A stretch of DNA of 64,000 nucleotides from Brugia malayi (lineage: Eukaryota > Nematoda > Chromadorea > Rhabditida > Onchocercidae). Below the pieces are notes generated by a model. The model made no database searches. It worked only from the letters and a program-made list of their open reading frames with translations, and was not told the origin of the DNA. The stretch is from positions 4,149,221 through 4,213,220 of the forward strand of contig NW_025062479.1 in assembly GCF_000002995.4 (NCBI RefSeq), read 5' to 3'. The first letter of the stretch is position 1. Every line of letters starts with the position of its first letter. Below, piece by piece: positions 40,101 to 54,059 of this stretch. The translations under genes were made by a program, and so were the position numbers.

Positions 40101-43100
40101 TACCTATTAGTAATTAAGGCTGCTGTTCTTACCATCAGATCATTTCTATATTTACTTAAGTTCAATAACAAAGTAATTCCAAAAAATTGCATTTCTTTTA
40201 TGTGACTTGAATGAATGATGTACATTGTTTTAATCAAATTTGTCAAAATTTGAATATTTGGTGCTACACGAAAAAACGCATATACGACTTTTTAAGTTAA
40301 TTAAATTAAATTAATTTATATTCCAGGTAAATTTTGCAAAAAATTGTAGGTACTATTGACAGGCTGTCGTTGCGTTGAATTAGATTGCTGGGATGGTGAA
40401 AATGGCCTGCCCCAGATATTCCATGGCCACACTTTGACATCTAAAATTGGCTTTCGTGAAGTACTTACTATCATTAAAAAAAGTGCCTTCGCTACCAGCA
40501 ATTTACCTGTTATTTTATCAATCGAAAATCATTGCTCACTTCAGCAGCAAGCGAGAATGGCTCAAATGTTTAGAGTTCGATTTCCACCTTTTTGAACTTT
40601 GATTTTAAAAATTCATTTTGCCTAAGGTTTCACTTGAAGCAGTGCTCATGTGTATTTCAGAATTACCTCGGTGAAGAACTAGTTACGTATTTCTTGTTCG
40701 AAGCTGACTATAGTAATTCTCCACGACTTCCATCACCGTGGCAATTGCAGAATAAAATTTTAATTAAAAATAAGAAATTGGTCGCAGAACCAAGTGTCGG
40801 ACTGCGTGTGGATAAGTACTTTATCAAAAATGAAAGCGATGCGGTTATGGAGCAGACTGAGTTTGTTTATTTGATAAAATAATCCTTTAACCACTTTTTA
40901 GAAAAATAATGAATGCTTAAAATTTGCAGTGGATTCTATGGAACAGATGAAGATGATCTTGAGGAATTTTATGATGATTTGGATGACGAAGAAGCAGGTC
41001 AGCTTACATTTTACTACTGGTTCCATATAAACCTCAAATGATGTAATTTATCTCAATTGTTTTGATGTTATGCAGGTTCGGAAAGTCTGAGGATAATAAA
41101 TCGATTGTCAAGAGGTACACTGCATGAATCGTCCGGTGAAACTGAAGAGGAGCACAAGTACTCTGTATCCAAATCAGAACATGAGGTTTGTTTAAACTTC
41201 TAAAATTTTTGACCACCCAAATATTTCAGAAGTACTCGTATAACAGTAATATTTCTGCAATACAGATCGGAATTTGGCAGGGCACATAACCTGGAAAAAC
41301 TTTAATTTGTGCGCACCATGCATCATTAGTGTTATAAATTCGGTATGTTATCTGTTTCATTTTTAATTGGCTGAATCAGTTTGTCATCTGATGTTACAGA
41401 ACTGAATAATTTAGCCATTCTGTAGTTCATACATGTTTAATAAATGACATCTCACTGGAATGATTTGTCTGTAACATTCTTTTAATACTAGACAAGTGCA
41501 TCATTCAACTGGGGAGCAGATGATAAACTATCATCATTTAATCAAGAAATAGTGTTGCAGAGGCCCATTAAGAAGATATCAGGAACCCCAGTTGCACCTG
41601 AATTATCAGATTTGGTGAATTACATGCAGACTACCAAATTCAAGGTAGGATTAACTGTTTGATGGCGGCCACTCAAGCTTCTCTGAACGTTAAGTACGAC
41701 TTTACACGTTCAGTCTGAGTTGAGTCTCGCAAAGATTCTGTATATTGTAGTGATGTGTCACTATTTGAGATTTTTATAATGTTGCGTAAATGTCCCTTAA
41801 TGTCATATGGTGGTAAAGAGAATTTTTTGGGGTTTTCCTGGTATGGTCGATTTTGTTCATCGACGAGAAGAACCTACCAAATCTTCGATGCTGGGGATGA
41901 CTCGAGCAGGTTCTAATTTATTACCCATATCAACTCCATCACGACGGTTACGGAATATTGCATTATCCAATGGGGAAAATACACTGAAATCTGGAGAAGA
42001 AACTCGATTTTCTTTGTCAAGGCCCAACAGTAATGCATCATGCTATCAGGTTATATCACTGAATGAATCATCCGCCCGGAAGCTTTCAAGGTGATTATTG
42101 CAACTTCAAAAACTAACATTTATAGAGCTCACTAGCTCAAAAATTTATAAACCTGCAGTTATCATAAAGTTTATAAGGCTACAATCTTGAGAAAAATGGA
42201 TTTTCTGAACATTTCAGGAAACACCCATTGGAATTTATCGCTTATTCACGTGAACAGATTGTTAGAACGTATCCTGGCGGTATGCGCATTGATTCCTCTA
42301 ACTTCAATCCAGTTCATTATTGGGCATTTGGTTTGCAAATGGTTGCCTTGAATTTTCAAACCACTGATACAGCAATGGCCGTAAACGCAGCAATGTTCGA
42401 ACAAACTGGGAATTGTGGATATATTTTGAAACCGAGGGTTTTATGGGACAATTCCCATCCCCACTATAATCGTTTTAATCCGCTCTGCAAAGATACTACT
42501 TCAATATCTGCGCTGTTTTATACAATTAAGGTAAATTTTTGCTTGTTTCTCGTTCCAATCAATCGTTATTTGGTGAATTAAATAAGTAGCTATACGAAGA
42601 GAAATAAAATCAGTCCATGATCGAGCGTTAAATGTTACCCGTTAGTTTTTCGGCAAAACATCTAGGTTTGTTCTTCGCAATGAATTGAAAGCACTCAGAT
42701 TTCAGGTAAGAAATATCAAAATTTAGTCTTTATAACTTTATGAGTAGAAGATTCAAGAGTTAGTTTTGATTAAACTCGACTTCAAGAGTGTATCCTCTCG
42801 TTATGGATTTGATTTATATTACGTGAGTGAGATTGTACATGCATTTAAAAACTTACACAATAATTAACTTTTTTTGTCATTTTTCGTGCTAAAATTTGAA
42901 CTTGAATGTTTAATATCCATTTCTTTAGATAATATCAGGACAGCATGTTTGTCCAAATCAGCATAGCGCTTCAACGTATGTTGAAGTGGAGATCATCGGA
43001 ATACCAGCGGACTGTGCCAAAGAGAAAAGTAAAACAGTAAATCGAAATTCCGTGAACCCAATTTGGAATCACACTTCAACATTTCGAATCTCTTTGGTTT

Positions 43101-45605
43101 ATCTAGCTTTTTTACGAATCGCTGTCTGCGATAGCACAAGTGGCAGGTATTTCTTTCGTCCATTTTCCTCAACAAATAATTTGGTGTTCTAAAATTAAGA
43201 AATTTTTTCCTCAGTGCGACCTGCGCCTTTTCATATACATATTTTATTAGATGTATGGCACAACGAGTAGTTCCTGTGCGTTGTATTCGGGCAGGATATC
43301 GTCATCTCCCATTACGAACACCCACAAATATACCGATGGATCAGGGAACTATATTTCTATATTCACATTTTGAACAAGAAGAACATATTTATTTACATGA
43401 CGAAGATAGTATTGTCAATTGTAATACTGATCAACAACTGCAACCTCAGACACTTAATATCTGTCCGGTTAGGCTTTGTGGAAGTATCTGATTCCATTTA
43501 TATTACTTTACCTTACCTAATTTACTAATATTTCAATGGTCGCAAGCACTTCTATAATAAAGTCGCTTATTTAAGACGGCAACGATAAAAGCAGTTCCCA
43601 TTCTCAAACGTCAGATTTTTGTATTGCGAATATCGGGCTTATATAATGACGATACACCAGTTATTGTGCACGCTGAGTCATTTACCACAGTGAAGAATGT
43701 CGTACAAATGGTATGAATGTTAGTTAGGTTTATTTGTATTCTGTATTCTAATCCAGTTCATTTGAAGTACTTCTGTTTTGATTTAATTAAGTAAGTCTAA
43801 ATATTCATTTAGGACGATAGATTCTAATATTTTGTACCAACTTTTTATAGGCACTCATAAATGCCGGAAAAAATGCGGATACAACTGAGGAATATGTTTT
43901 GGTTGAAGTAAATAGCAATGAAGTGTTGAGTAACAGTGATGAACAACAAAATATGCAGTGCAGATATCGTATTTTACCGTCCAAGAAACCGATCATGGAT
44001 TTTGTTGCATGCTGGAATGGTTCCATGCGTCGTTTCGTCATCAGGAAAAAAGGAACGGCGGGTTTATGCTTCATGACAGAATCGCACATGAAATCTTATA
44101 AAATTCACTCCTTTTGAATTCTGATGTGAACTATTGGGCTTCCAATGACTTGTAGTGTTTGTTCTAGGACCCTAGCGGTAAAGCTTGGATCAGTTCTATA
44201 ATCAAGAGTGGTAGCGGAACACCGTCATCATCGTCAACAATTCAGTCACCATCTTGCGCTCAATCTCCTTTAGGGAGAAAAACAAATAATCGTTCCTTAG
44301 GACAACATCCTATGCTTCATAGAATAAAGTCTTTGGATCACTATGTTTTTAACGAGAAGGAGATTACAACTGGTAATATCTTTTGCAGTACTCAGAAAGT
44401 AAAGAAACTTCTTGAACTACATAGTTTCCTTGGCGTCGAATAATTTGCTTTTTAAAGAACTTCAGTTTGAAATCAGTTGTTTCATTTGTAATCTATTCAT
44501 AGATTTGCGTCCATTCACATGTACAATGAGCGGAACTTTTCTGATGTGTGTTCATAATGTTAGCAGACATCAACCGTACGTTATTCTTCGGGCGAGTATT
44601 TACAGCACTGCTAACGATATCATCAAAGAAGTACCTCGTAATTTACATTAAAACAAAAATAAGAAAAAGTTTCTATAAAAGTGAATTAAAAATCCTTAAC
44701 GCGGTGTAAACTTGAAAGATTAGGATGTTGATATATGAGAGGGTACGTTTTACGATGCTTCAGGCATACGGAAGAAGCACTGCTTACTATGAATTTTTGT
44801 CTTTTTGGTGCTTCATTAGAGTTAGAATCTTTAGTTTGGCCTAAATGATGCACTCATCTAGTTTTTCATCTAAAATCGACAAAAACATTAAAATGGGAAC
44901 AATGAGGATGTAACAATATCGAGTCAGTTGTTATTGTGACATCCATAAATTATGTTAGATGAACAGTATGTTTGCAATAGGTACAAATCTGCTAATGTAT
45001 AAGCAACCGAAATTTTGATATCTACACTCACAATTCACTTGTATTTTGAGTTTTTAAGGTTTTCTTGAAATCACAACAAGCAAATGTCACTGAATCAGAA
45101 TACATACTGGTTGAAGAAACAATGAAACAACCAGTTTCAGCGCAATCTAGATCAGTAGACCAGAACATATCTGGGAATATTATCTCATTTGAAGGGAAAA
45201 ACATTGAAAGTTAGTTGATCACTTTGGTCTTTTCAAAAGAATATGCTACTGTATGAATACTTTAACAGAAAAACAAATTCTGTATCCCGTTTTTACATTA
45301 ACTTACTCATGTTAGTAATACCTACGAAACATCTGAACATTTGGAAATACAGTATACAGTAATTGTTTCACAGTAACTGTTTTGCAGCAGCAAAACCTTT
45401 TGAGTATACAGACGTCTCTATGAGAGTGTTGGCATCAAATGAAATTGTTTGGAAAGCGCAGAGTGCATGGAAAACACCTGGACGTTTCATCTTGGAAAAT
45501 CGGGAATACACTATCCATTCAACTAGAGAACAAGTGAAAAATTTATTGGAAGCACTCGAAAATGCGCATGTAAGTGCTGGCCTTTCACTACCAGTTAAAG
45601 ATTAA
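31199..45605 (+). CDS. plc-1: Phospholipase C epsilon (RasGEF-PLC-RA)
   Basis: About 1984 aa traced in 36 exons: 31199-31325, 32291-32368, 32863-32958, 33269-33343 (end uncertain), 33929-34092, 34429-34566, 34952-35057, 35594-35697, 35832-36026, 36117-36314, 36424-36660, 36895-37092, 37261-37410, 37623-37812, 37904-38064, 38294-38484, 38698-38862, 38947-39071, 39244-39334, 39634-39751, 39826-40053, 40350-40574, 40661-40860, 40930-40997, 41076-41185, 41492-41644, 41819-42090, 42218-42530, 42929-43146, 43251-43467, 43576-43710, 43851-44057, 44168-44372, 44503-44630, 45059-45209, 45388-45605. It hydrolyses PIP2 to IP3 and diacylglycerol downstream of Ras-family GTPases. Domains from the first traced residue: RasGEF/CDC25 about 125-430, PH/EF-like middle, X 970-1187 ([26 protein letters not shown]), acidic linker, Y about 1250-1490 ([16 protein letters not shown]), C2 1493-1637, RA1 1638-1750, RA2 1820-1984. 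Both X-domain catalytic His are present. RasGEF plus two RA domains is diagnostic of epsilon. Start not found; M at 31217 is possible. One junction (44058-44167) needs a GC donor. Confidence 0.93.
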
Positions 45606-47841
45606 GAAACTGTTGATTTTCTCACTAATATTTCCGCTCAATTTTTTTTTCTTTTCTTGATCAAAATTATTCTGCATCTATTTGTTATATTATGGTGTTT
45701 TCATTGCAAAGTTTCAACTTCACTCAGTGAAGCAAATTATTCCTAGAAAGGTGCATTGATATAAATCTCTGAAGTTTACGGTTATAGGACATCAGTTTCT
45801 GTTATGGATTTTTTTTAACTTCTTTAGAATGAATTTTTGAACTTCTCTTATACTTATTAGCATGGAAAAATTGTTGATCTTTATTACAGGTAGAAATTTT
45901 ATATACAAGTAGAATTTACATCTTAGTTTAATTTCTGTTAATTCTTTCGTTATTTCACTTTGATGACACCTTACACATGTACATGAAAGAAATCCAAAAA
46001 CACTGGTAAACATTTTTATAACATCTGCCGATATTTTAGACAGAAAATCCTGGTGATTATTGTAAGCATCCACTTCTAACCCGAACTTGTACAATTTAAT
46101 TCTAAATACATGCAGTCGTCCCTCTTAACAACATTGTCATGCATTAACCATGATCTCATTTTCATCCATCATAATCCTATTTCGATAAGGAACTGTGACA
46201 TTTCCTGTGACATAATAATGATTGAAAAAATAAAGATGCGAATAATTTCAAGAATACTTTCAAGTTGTACACTGGACAATGGTGCAATTGTCAAGCAACA
46301 TTCGAAATTTAATAGCATTTTTAAAGGTTCAAGTTCCTCACTGCTTTTTCCTTCTGTCCTACTCCTTTCGTCTAGTATCGGTATATGAGTCTAGAAATGT
46401 TTAAGCTTTTTTTAAAAGACTGCACATGCACAAGCACAGTTACACAAATACGAGATGAAAGTGCAGGTTTACTGCGACATTTCAAAATTAAGAAATCTGG
46501 ATTTACAAAGGCACAGAAATATGAAGCTTCAATGGAATGCTGGGAAGCAGTGTGATTATTAAGCTCACATGAGCAAGAATAAAATTTCTTCGCGTGGTGT
46601 CATTTGGGATGCGGTATTTTCAGTTTCACGTGGAATCCTACCAGTGTTTCCATCCTGCTTGCTTCAATTTATTTGGTTTCCCAACTAAAAATTTCCGCTT
46701 ATATTTTACGTCTATCCCGTTACCACTTCCCACTATCGAATTTCACCCATCCTGCTCATGACTTATTGCAAAAGTAAAGAATTAAAGTTCAGTTGAAATC
46801 AAGAGCTTATTCATATCCAAACCATGTTTCACTATATCATACCACACAGTTACTCTAAACTTTAACACGATCCGAATTTGCAAATCATAATCACGGCCAT
46901 CGCATTTTTTCTATAATTCACGCGTTCCGATTTCTGCTGTATGCTTTCCTTGAACAAAATTTTCTAGCATGATGATTTGCCACCAACCCCGTAAACCTAT
47001 AATGATTTTTACTATGTGGAAAATATGAACTGAACAGGAAGATAAAAAACATTTATAAAAATCGAGATGAAAAATTAATACAGTGAGCAATGAGGAATTT
47101 CCACTGAATTTTACTTGGTCAAAAATTATGTAAACGCGCAGTACGAAGTTTCATTAAAAAAAAAATCAGAATTTTGGACATATGTGACGGACAATCGCGC
47201 TATTACCTTTATACCATATTACAATGTCGAAATTTTCGCAGCAAACTCTTTTGCAGGGTATACTTTAACTGTTTTGGAACAGGTTTTTTACAAATCCATT
47301 TTATAAAATATAATCTTGCATGCTGTATTACATCGAGAAACAGCATTCAAGAAAAGCTAAGCGTGATGCAAATTTTAGGACCACCGGGAAATAGTGCAAA
47401 AAAAAAAAAAAAAAAAATGGATGGGGATGTTAGAAAGGATAAAAATAAAATATTTGCAAGCCTGAAATACCAATCTTTAGAGCTGTTTGGTTTAATTATG
47501 CAACAATTCATAACTGCCAGAAATTTAGCAGTTTCGTAAAAAGCAGCAGATGAAGAATAAGGAAAAAACTTTGCCGTATATTAGTAAAGAGCTTTGCATA
47601 TATTACTCCGAATAAAAGCAGAATTTTTCAAAAAAAAGTGATTACTCAAATCTGATGGCTTCATTCCAAACAGTACCAAAACTAATATACAAAAAATTTT
47701 CCCAAAGACTATTATTGCAGAAATTATTGTACCTCTACTCTATATCTTTTTGAAGTGCAGAAATCAAAAAGTGGAATGGGCAGAAAAACATTCAGACTGA
47801 GATAAATTTTAGGATAGTAAAAAGATAGATTATGATATATG
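45606..47841. other. Convergent intergenic region
   Basis: It lies between the PLC stop (+) and the stop of the minus-strand gene at 47842, so it holds two 3' flanks. A 121-codon plus-strand frame at 47174-47539 crosses a poly-A run and has no splice or composition support. Nothing else was recognised. Confidence 0.6.
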
Positions 47842-50515
47842 CTATAGGACTGTATCATCTTCCTCTGTTTGTTCAATGACGCAATCGTTCAATTTAATTC
47901 GGAGTGGTTTTGCCCTTGGGTCCTAAAAAAAGTAAACAATTCCAACATTTAGTTAGGTTATTTTTTCATAAAACTAAGTCTTATACAACTCTGATAATGT
48001 TCATAAAATTCATATATTTACTTTAAGAACCTGCAAGCTTCCTAAAACTTCTGACAATTTATCAGTAATAAAGGATTAAATGAAAATGATAATGAAAATG
48101 GCAGATAACAATTTAATGTTGACAAAAGCAGCAGCCAGAAAACTACCACAACTTTAATTACTGTTCCTAGAAATGCTGAAATTATAACAGCTATAATTAA
48201 ACTAACTCCAATAGTAATCTGTGTATCCATCAAATTAATTTTCAAATTCAATGGAACACTAGTTTTTTGATTATCACATATGAAAGCAGAAAGATGCACT
48301 AAAATAATATCATCAAGTGTTGCTCGAAATCCCTCAATCTGCATCTGAAAAATCATCTTGAAATTGTCACGAATATTAGATATTTCAACAAAGCCTATCT
48401 TCTAACATCAAAGATACCATACTACGCACACAAATGCATGCCTACAACCACTGAATCTTAATTCACCTTGCTACAAAGATATTAAAGTTAAAAATTATGA
48501 GATTTGTACACTTCATTCACTCTTCAACCGCAATAAACTCACTGTTTTGAGAGAAATGATTTGGAATACGTAATGAAATTTCCAAATTTGAGGTTTCATA
48601 TTGAAAACACTTACTTTAAGAAAAAAGATGTCATAAGAATCTGATGAACAATAAAAAAAAGTTTTTAGAAATTTGAAAAAGAAAATTTTCAGAAAAAAAG
48701 ACTAACTTTTATCGACAGAGGTTGTCTATCAGATGAGCTAAATTGAAAATTAACGGTAGTTTTATCATTACCGTTATTCATCTCAATATTTCTATTGAGA
48801 TCGCATCCTTGATTATTTATTGCAGTATAAATGTCACCCAGTTCCCTATTCAAAGACTGCTGAACCATAATCCTGCAATTGGAAGCATAGGAACTCAACG
48901 GTGCAGTATTCATTCGTGTACATGCTCAATACCATAATCATCAATATACTCAGTGAGATCATCTTTAATGAAATTATAATAAAAAGTTTGTTAATGCCAA
49001 AATAACGTTGTTAAAATATTCATAAGACTTTTCAGTTTAATATCGTACATACTAACTTGAAAAAGAAACAAAGTGAGATAATTATGTTAATTCGCCTTTT
49101 TCACTTAACTAATTTCCCTAGTTCTTTAACTAATTATACCTTGCTCATCCGTTTCTAAATCCTAAATAACAAAATACAGTGGTATCAGCGGTAGTTAAGA
49201 TATCCATCATCAGTTTGAAACACTTAGCGATTAAGAAAACGTTTGAACTGTCCTTCATGATTTAATTATCGGATGAGAAAAATCTGCAAAACTCACTTTC
49301 TAATGTAACCAGCTCCCTGTGAAGCATTATTGAGGGATGATATCACCACATTCAAGTCGTTCATTATTGCAGAAACAACGTTCACCTACAAACCAATCCA
49401 AAAAACCTCATCCAAAAACTCCTAATTATCTGTTTTCTAATTACATTCAGTGGCTAATGTTGAGATTAAAGATTCATACTGCATTAAAGTTTATAAAATT
49501 CCATTTCCAAATATTCGAATTTGAACTCTAACAATGGGTCATGAAATTACAACCTGTTGTTTCAATTCTTTAGGCAACTTCTTCGGTTTCGATATTACTT
49601 CATCAGCAAAGGCTTCTTCACCAATAACAACTTCTTCACAGAGAAAAAGATTAAATCTTAATAATCAGAAAAAAAAAAATACATACAGCAGTTTTCTAAT
49701 CTGACCGTAGTTTCTTCTAACATCGGAATAACAGTTCCTTACTTCTTTATACTTTTAGAGTAATATTAATAACTTTCAGCAACAATTTAGAATCATGTAG
49801 AAGTAAATTTAGAGTACGCAGTACGAAACAGTTCTTATAATCTTGCAAAAAATCCATTTTCCAAACAAACGCTGATAATAATTACAAATGGGCACTCAAA
49901 GGATTGATACCAAGACAGAAAACGTGACCCAATATTCCTAACTATTCTTAGCATCACTAAGATTTGTAATATTTTATTAGCACTCAATTTTCTAAGTAAA
50001 ATAAAAGCTTACCTTCAGTAAAAATGTCATCTTCAACATCGAACAGCATTAACTGTTGTTCTTCCGAAATATTTGTTGCAACCGACATTATTTCATCTTC
50101 TGCATCGACTAATTCTGCAAGATGAGTAAGTTTCTCTTCTGGAATTTTGTTTCATTTTTAAAAAGCAAATTATTCTAACCTGTGAGGAAGACGAAAAGTA
50201 AAATTGAAGACTTATAATATTATTACTACAATCGGTATACTTTACGCTTTCGATAGTTTTGGATAATTCTAAAGAATTATCGTCCTTTGGAGTTAGACCA
50301 CTATTTTTTATTTCCATAAAACCAAAAAAAAAAAAAATGGAAACAACAAACAAATGAAACACAAATAGAACCGTTATCTATTTGCTGTGAAAATTCCGAA
50401 AATCCTTCCAGAACATCATTGTGGAACACTACTGTTTCACTTGCAACAGTCATTTCCTGCTCTGGTATATAGCCGGTTGGTGTCAAACATGCTGGATGTA
50501 ATCTTTCGTTTGTAT
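47842..50515 (-). CDS. Unrecognised acidic protein, 3' end firm, 5' end open
   Basis: I do not recognise this gene. Well-supported exons in gene order: 50372-50515, 50013-50138, 49687-49737, 49554-49630, 49297-49385, then 48707-48872, 48207-48344, 47842-47922, giving roughly 300 aa. The first five and the last three each form a phase-consistent chain. The link between them (about 48873-49296) is unresolved; short candidate exons lie at about 49141-49162 (DLETDEQ) and 48950-48962. The N-terminal half is rich in Asp/Glu (LVDAEDEIMSV, FDVEDDIFTE), followed by KPKKLPKELKQQ and a helix-prone segment. The C-terminus has two similar strand-like pieces, PLNLKINLMDTQITIG and KPLRIKLNDCVIEQTEEDD. These recall the last segment of VPS13-like bridge lipid-transfer proteins (UHRF1BP1/BLTP3), but only loosely. 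A possible first exon with ATG at 50718-50745 fits the phase but has a weak donor. No signal peptide or membrane helix was seen. Confidence 0.6.
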
Positions 50516-50745
50516 CTGCAATTATCTGTTAACAATGATCCAATACACCCACAAACAAAAACCAAATTTGCAAAATTCAAATGATTATTAAAGTAATACT
50601 CATAATTCACATTTTATACTTTCGAGCATTTGAACAAAATAATGTTACCTACAGGATACCAAAAAACAAATCAAAGAAATTCCGGATTAAGATTAAGCTA
50701 ATGCTATCAAATTTAACGACAGTGAGCTTGAAAGCATTTTAGCAT

Positions 50746-53700
50746 AAGTGAATCAAATGAAATGGAATCACCTAATTATAAAAACTGAAAAAAAAAAAAA
50801 AAAAAAAAAAAAAACTAAAATTGTAATATGCTCTACACTAATATGTTCAAACTATCACTAAAACACTAAAAAAAAAAAAATCTGACCCGTTCCTTTCACA
50901 CAATCTAAAACGCTCCAAACATAGACATGCAATCTTCTGATTAAGGAAACCTTAATGAAATTCCGAAAGCGGAATCAAGTCATCCCTACCACTTTATCAA
51001 TTATTCATAAGTTCAATGGTAAATCTACATAAATTTTAGGTCAACTTTAAAGGTAAGCGTAAAGCTTCAGCAGAATGAGTAAAACAGCAAACATTTAGTA
51101 ATCTGTAGGTTTATAGCGCATTTGAACCTATAAATTAAACGGGATCTGTTTTAAAGTTGGCATTGCAGATGTTTTATCACAGAAGTTGCACTATGATAAG
51201 CTGGTTCTTAAACATAAGATTCCTTCCTTCGTTTTATTTCTCAATATCAGTAAATTCCATTTTCTGCAGATGAACTGAAAGCTTTCCTGATACTAAATTT
51301 ACAGAATTGTAAAACTACGTTACTCATTACAAATTTGGTCCATCCCTTTTTAATGATCTGCAAAGTTTAAAAACTTGAATTACAAGTTCTTTCAATCTTC
51401 ACTTCAGTTTTGATAGTGCTCGATACTGCTTAGGTCAGCGGAATAGCGCTACTTTTAGTTTAACATATAATAAAAGGAAGCTAAACGATTACTTTGAGTA
51501 CTGCTCGTTCAACTTAACCGTATCTGATGATCATTCATTCCATCTAAATTTTATAAGGACTACTCATGGTAAAAAAGGAATAAAACGATAAGATACTTGA
51601 AAAAAGAAAACTCCAGCCACAATTCTCATAAAATTCACTATTATTACACATCGAAATATCTGCATAAAATGTAACAATTTTGAAAATGAATATTACTGCA
51701 ATTTTCACGAAGCCATTAACTGAAAGATTTCAAAGAAAATGTAGAAATTAATTTTTTGACTGATATCACTTCCGTCCTATGTTGTACATGAATTTGTAAA
51801 TTCAAATATCACTGAGCACGCTTTTTAAAAGTTATCGTTCTCACTTTACTACTACGCAGTTATTTTTATACTTCTTTAGCTGAATTGAAACAAACGAATA
51901 AGAAAAAAATTAATATGGAATAAAATAATGCAGAAAATAAAGTCATTTAAACATTTAAAATATGAATTTTGACTCCCTTTTTTTCTCAAAGGATTGGTAA
52001 AACTCCTTTGAAGTGACAATTTTTTCGTAACAGCCAGTATTTACAATCGGACTACATACGGTACAATTTTATTGTCCAGATATAAGGCTAGTAAGTGGAG
52101 AACATGTCTAAATGTGAAAGTAAACTTTTCTAGAGCAGTTGATTATGAATAAGGGTGACATAAGTTGACAGGTTTGTAGAGTGGTTTGCATAACGACCGT
52201 TAAAAATGTTGTAGAATAAAAGTGTGTGAAGTGCAGACACGATCACACTAATATTCTTTTCAAAAACTGTGGTAATGAATTTGATCTGTGATGATATCAG
52301 GAAGTAAGCATTGACAGCAATTACTCTGTCCATTTGTCTTGCATTGATTATTTGTTATATAAAACTACCATTTCTGAGGTTAAGTGTCCATGTGGAAAAT
52401 AAACGAAGAAAAGAAAGGCAAAAGTAGGACACAAACCAAAAATTGGTGTCACAAATATGACCTGACCAAATGATGGATACCATCCCGAAAATCCTCTTCC
52501 CCGTGTGCACACATAAAAGAAGTGAATACATTTCAACCTTTAGTGTCAACAGTAGATAGTAGAACAGCAGATTGTTAAAATGTTTCGCATCGGTAAACTT
52601 AATCTTTCTATGTGTTTGTTTATCTACAATTTAAAATTAGATTAACTTTTGCAAAATTGTAAAATGATCTATCACTGCCCACTTAACAGTATTTTTGCAT
52701 AATCTTAGTAAAGTAGCAATGAACAGCTTCCGCACTTGACAATCCGATACAACAAACGTCAAAACGATTGGGCGGAGAAATGGGTTTATACGCAAGAATC
52801 AGAACAGTTATTATAGTATCAGATGCATGCGTCGAAAGGGGGAAGAAGGAGAGTAGGTTATTGACATGGCTAAAGGCGATTAATACCTCTGCGGTCGTTG
52901 GGAGCCAATAAGGGAGGGAGCTGACCCGGTGACCTAAATTATCGAGTCCCTTCTCACAAAGAACTAGTAACGGGTACTTACTCTGACAACAGGTACTGAG
53001 TACCGAACCCACTGACTTCCATCTACCTCTTTCTTTGAGCTTTGCTTACCTTATTTATTTATATAGCATTAGCTAGAAAAGTAACATCCTCACAGTTCTG
53101 AATTCTTATCTATAAATTTTCTGCATTCTTGATTCGTCTTGAGAAGTGATTTCAAATTCACTGTCAGACATCACACAGAAATCTCAGACAGCACAAATAC
53201 AATTTTCGAAAATTAAAATCATTTTTAACCCTGTTGCTCTATCCACAACATCAATACATTTCAATTCCATCTGTTCCAGATCCTATCAGCTACTGATGAC
53301 GTCATACCTGACAAAAATTTTTTAGCAATATAACATGAAATTTGTTGGAATTTAATAACTTTTCTCTTCAGTTATTCGTCAAGAAATTAAAGCAAGCACA
53401 ACTCGTTCATATCTCTGGAATAATACAGGTAATACCTCAAACCGAACTTGATTGCTACCGCGAATGCTTGCTGTACTAACTTCCTTAACTTCCTTCAGTT
53501 TAAGTATTAACTAAGTTATGCATACCTGAAGCAAGATGCATTTAAATATGAACAAATATGCAAAATGAGCAGTACTGAAAAATGTATAATCTGTGTCACT
53601 GGAATACACCTTTCCTGTCAACAGAAGTGGGTTGCATACCATGCGATGCAATTATTCTTTTCTTTTATTTTAGATAAATTTTGAAGGTCGAAATAGCGAC

Positions 53701-54059
53701 AAAGGAGTTTCAGTATCACTTTTAAATCAATTTTCCAGTCATTATATCATTTGGAAATATCTGTATCGAAAATTCTGGAATTCTGTGCTACTCAGGCGCG
53801 CTTATTATGTGAAGGATCTTCTGGATTCTTGATCCCACGAATTATATTACTATTTAACGGTATAATCCATGTTACCTAATTCTTCTGTTTCATCTATTTT
53901 TCGAAATGGCTCGACTAAGAACTTTATTAATCTATCGAACAATTGCAGTAAGATGATAACTTATTTGGAATTGACCATATGGTAGTGTGGCAACGACCGA
54001 CAGTTCAATTTCTTGTACCTCAATATTGACTTTTTTTAAAGTTTCTATTTCAAACTGAT
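50746..54059. other. Divergent intergenic region
   Basis: It separates the starts of the minus-strand acidic-protein gene and the plus-strand LRR gene. About 52700-53050 is clearly less AT-rich and may be promoter or 5' UTR sequence. The 109-codon minus frame there begins at GTG, not ATG. A poly-A tract sits at about 50788-50814. A TTTTTTTAAAG acceptor-like site at 54041 precedes the LRR ATG by 18 nt and could receive a spliced leader. Confidence 0.5.

Noticed and set aside
42660..42705. Possible 40-nt exon ([13 protein letters not shown]) between the PLC Y and C2 exons
   Set aside because: Its length is not a multiple of three, and the flanking exons join in phase without it.
47174..47539. 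121-codon plus-strand frame
   Set aside because: It crosses a poly-A run, has no recognisable domain and lies in a convergent 3' region.
50165..50335. Open minus-strand stretch reading SGLTPKDDNSLELSKTIESV
   Set aside because: It looks coding, but no splice phase joins it to the exons on either side, while skipping it gives a clean join (IDN to EEKLTH). Treated as intron.
52683..53012. 109-codon minus frame whose start looks like an N-myristoyl/palmitoyl motif (GSVLSTCCQ), with a strong donor after it
   Set aside because: The first codon is GTG, not ATG. The nearest real ATG upstream is in another frame whose phase does not fit the next exon.
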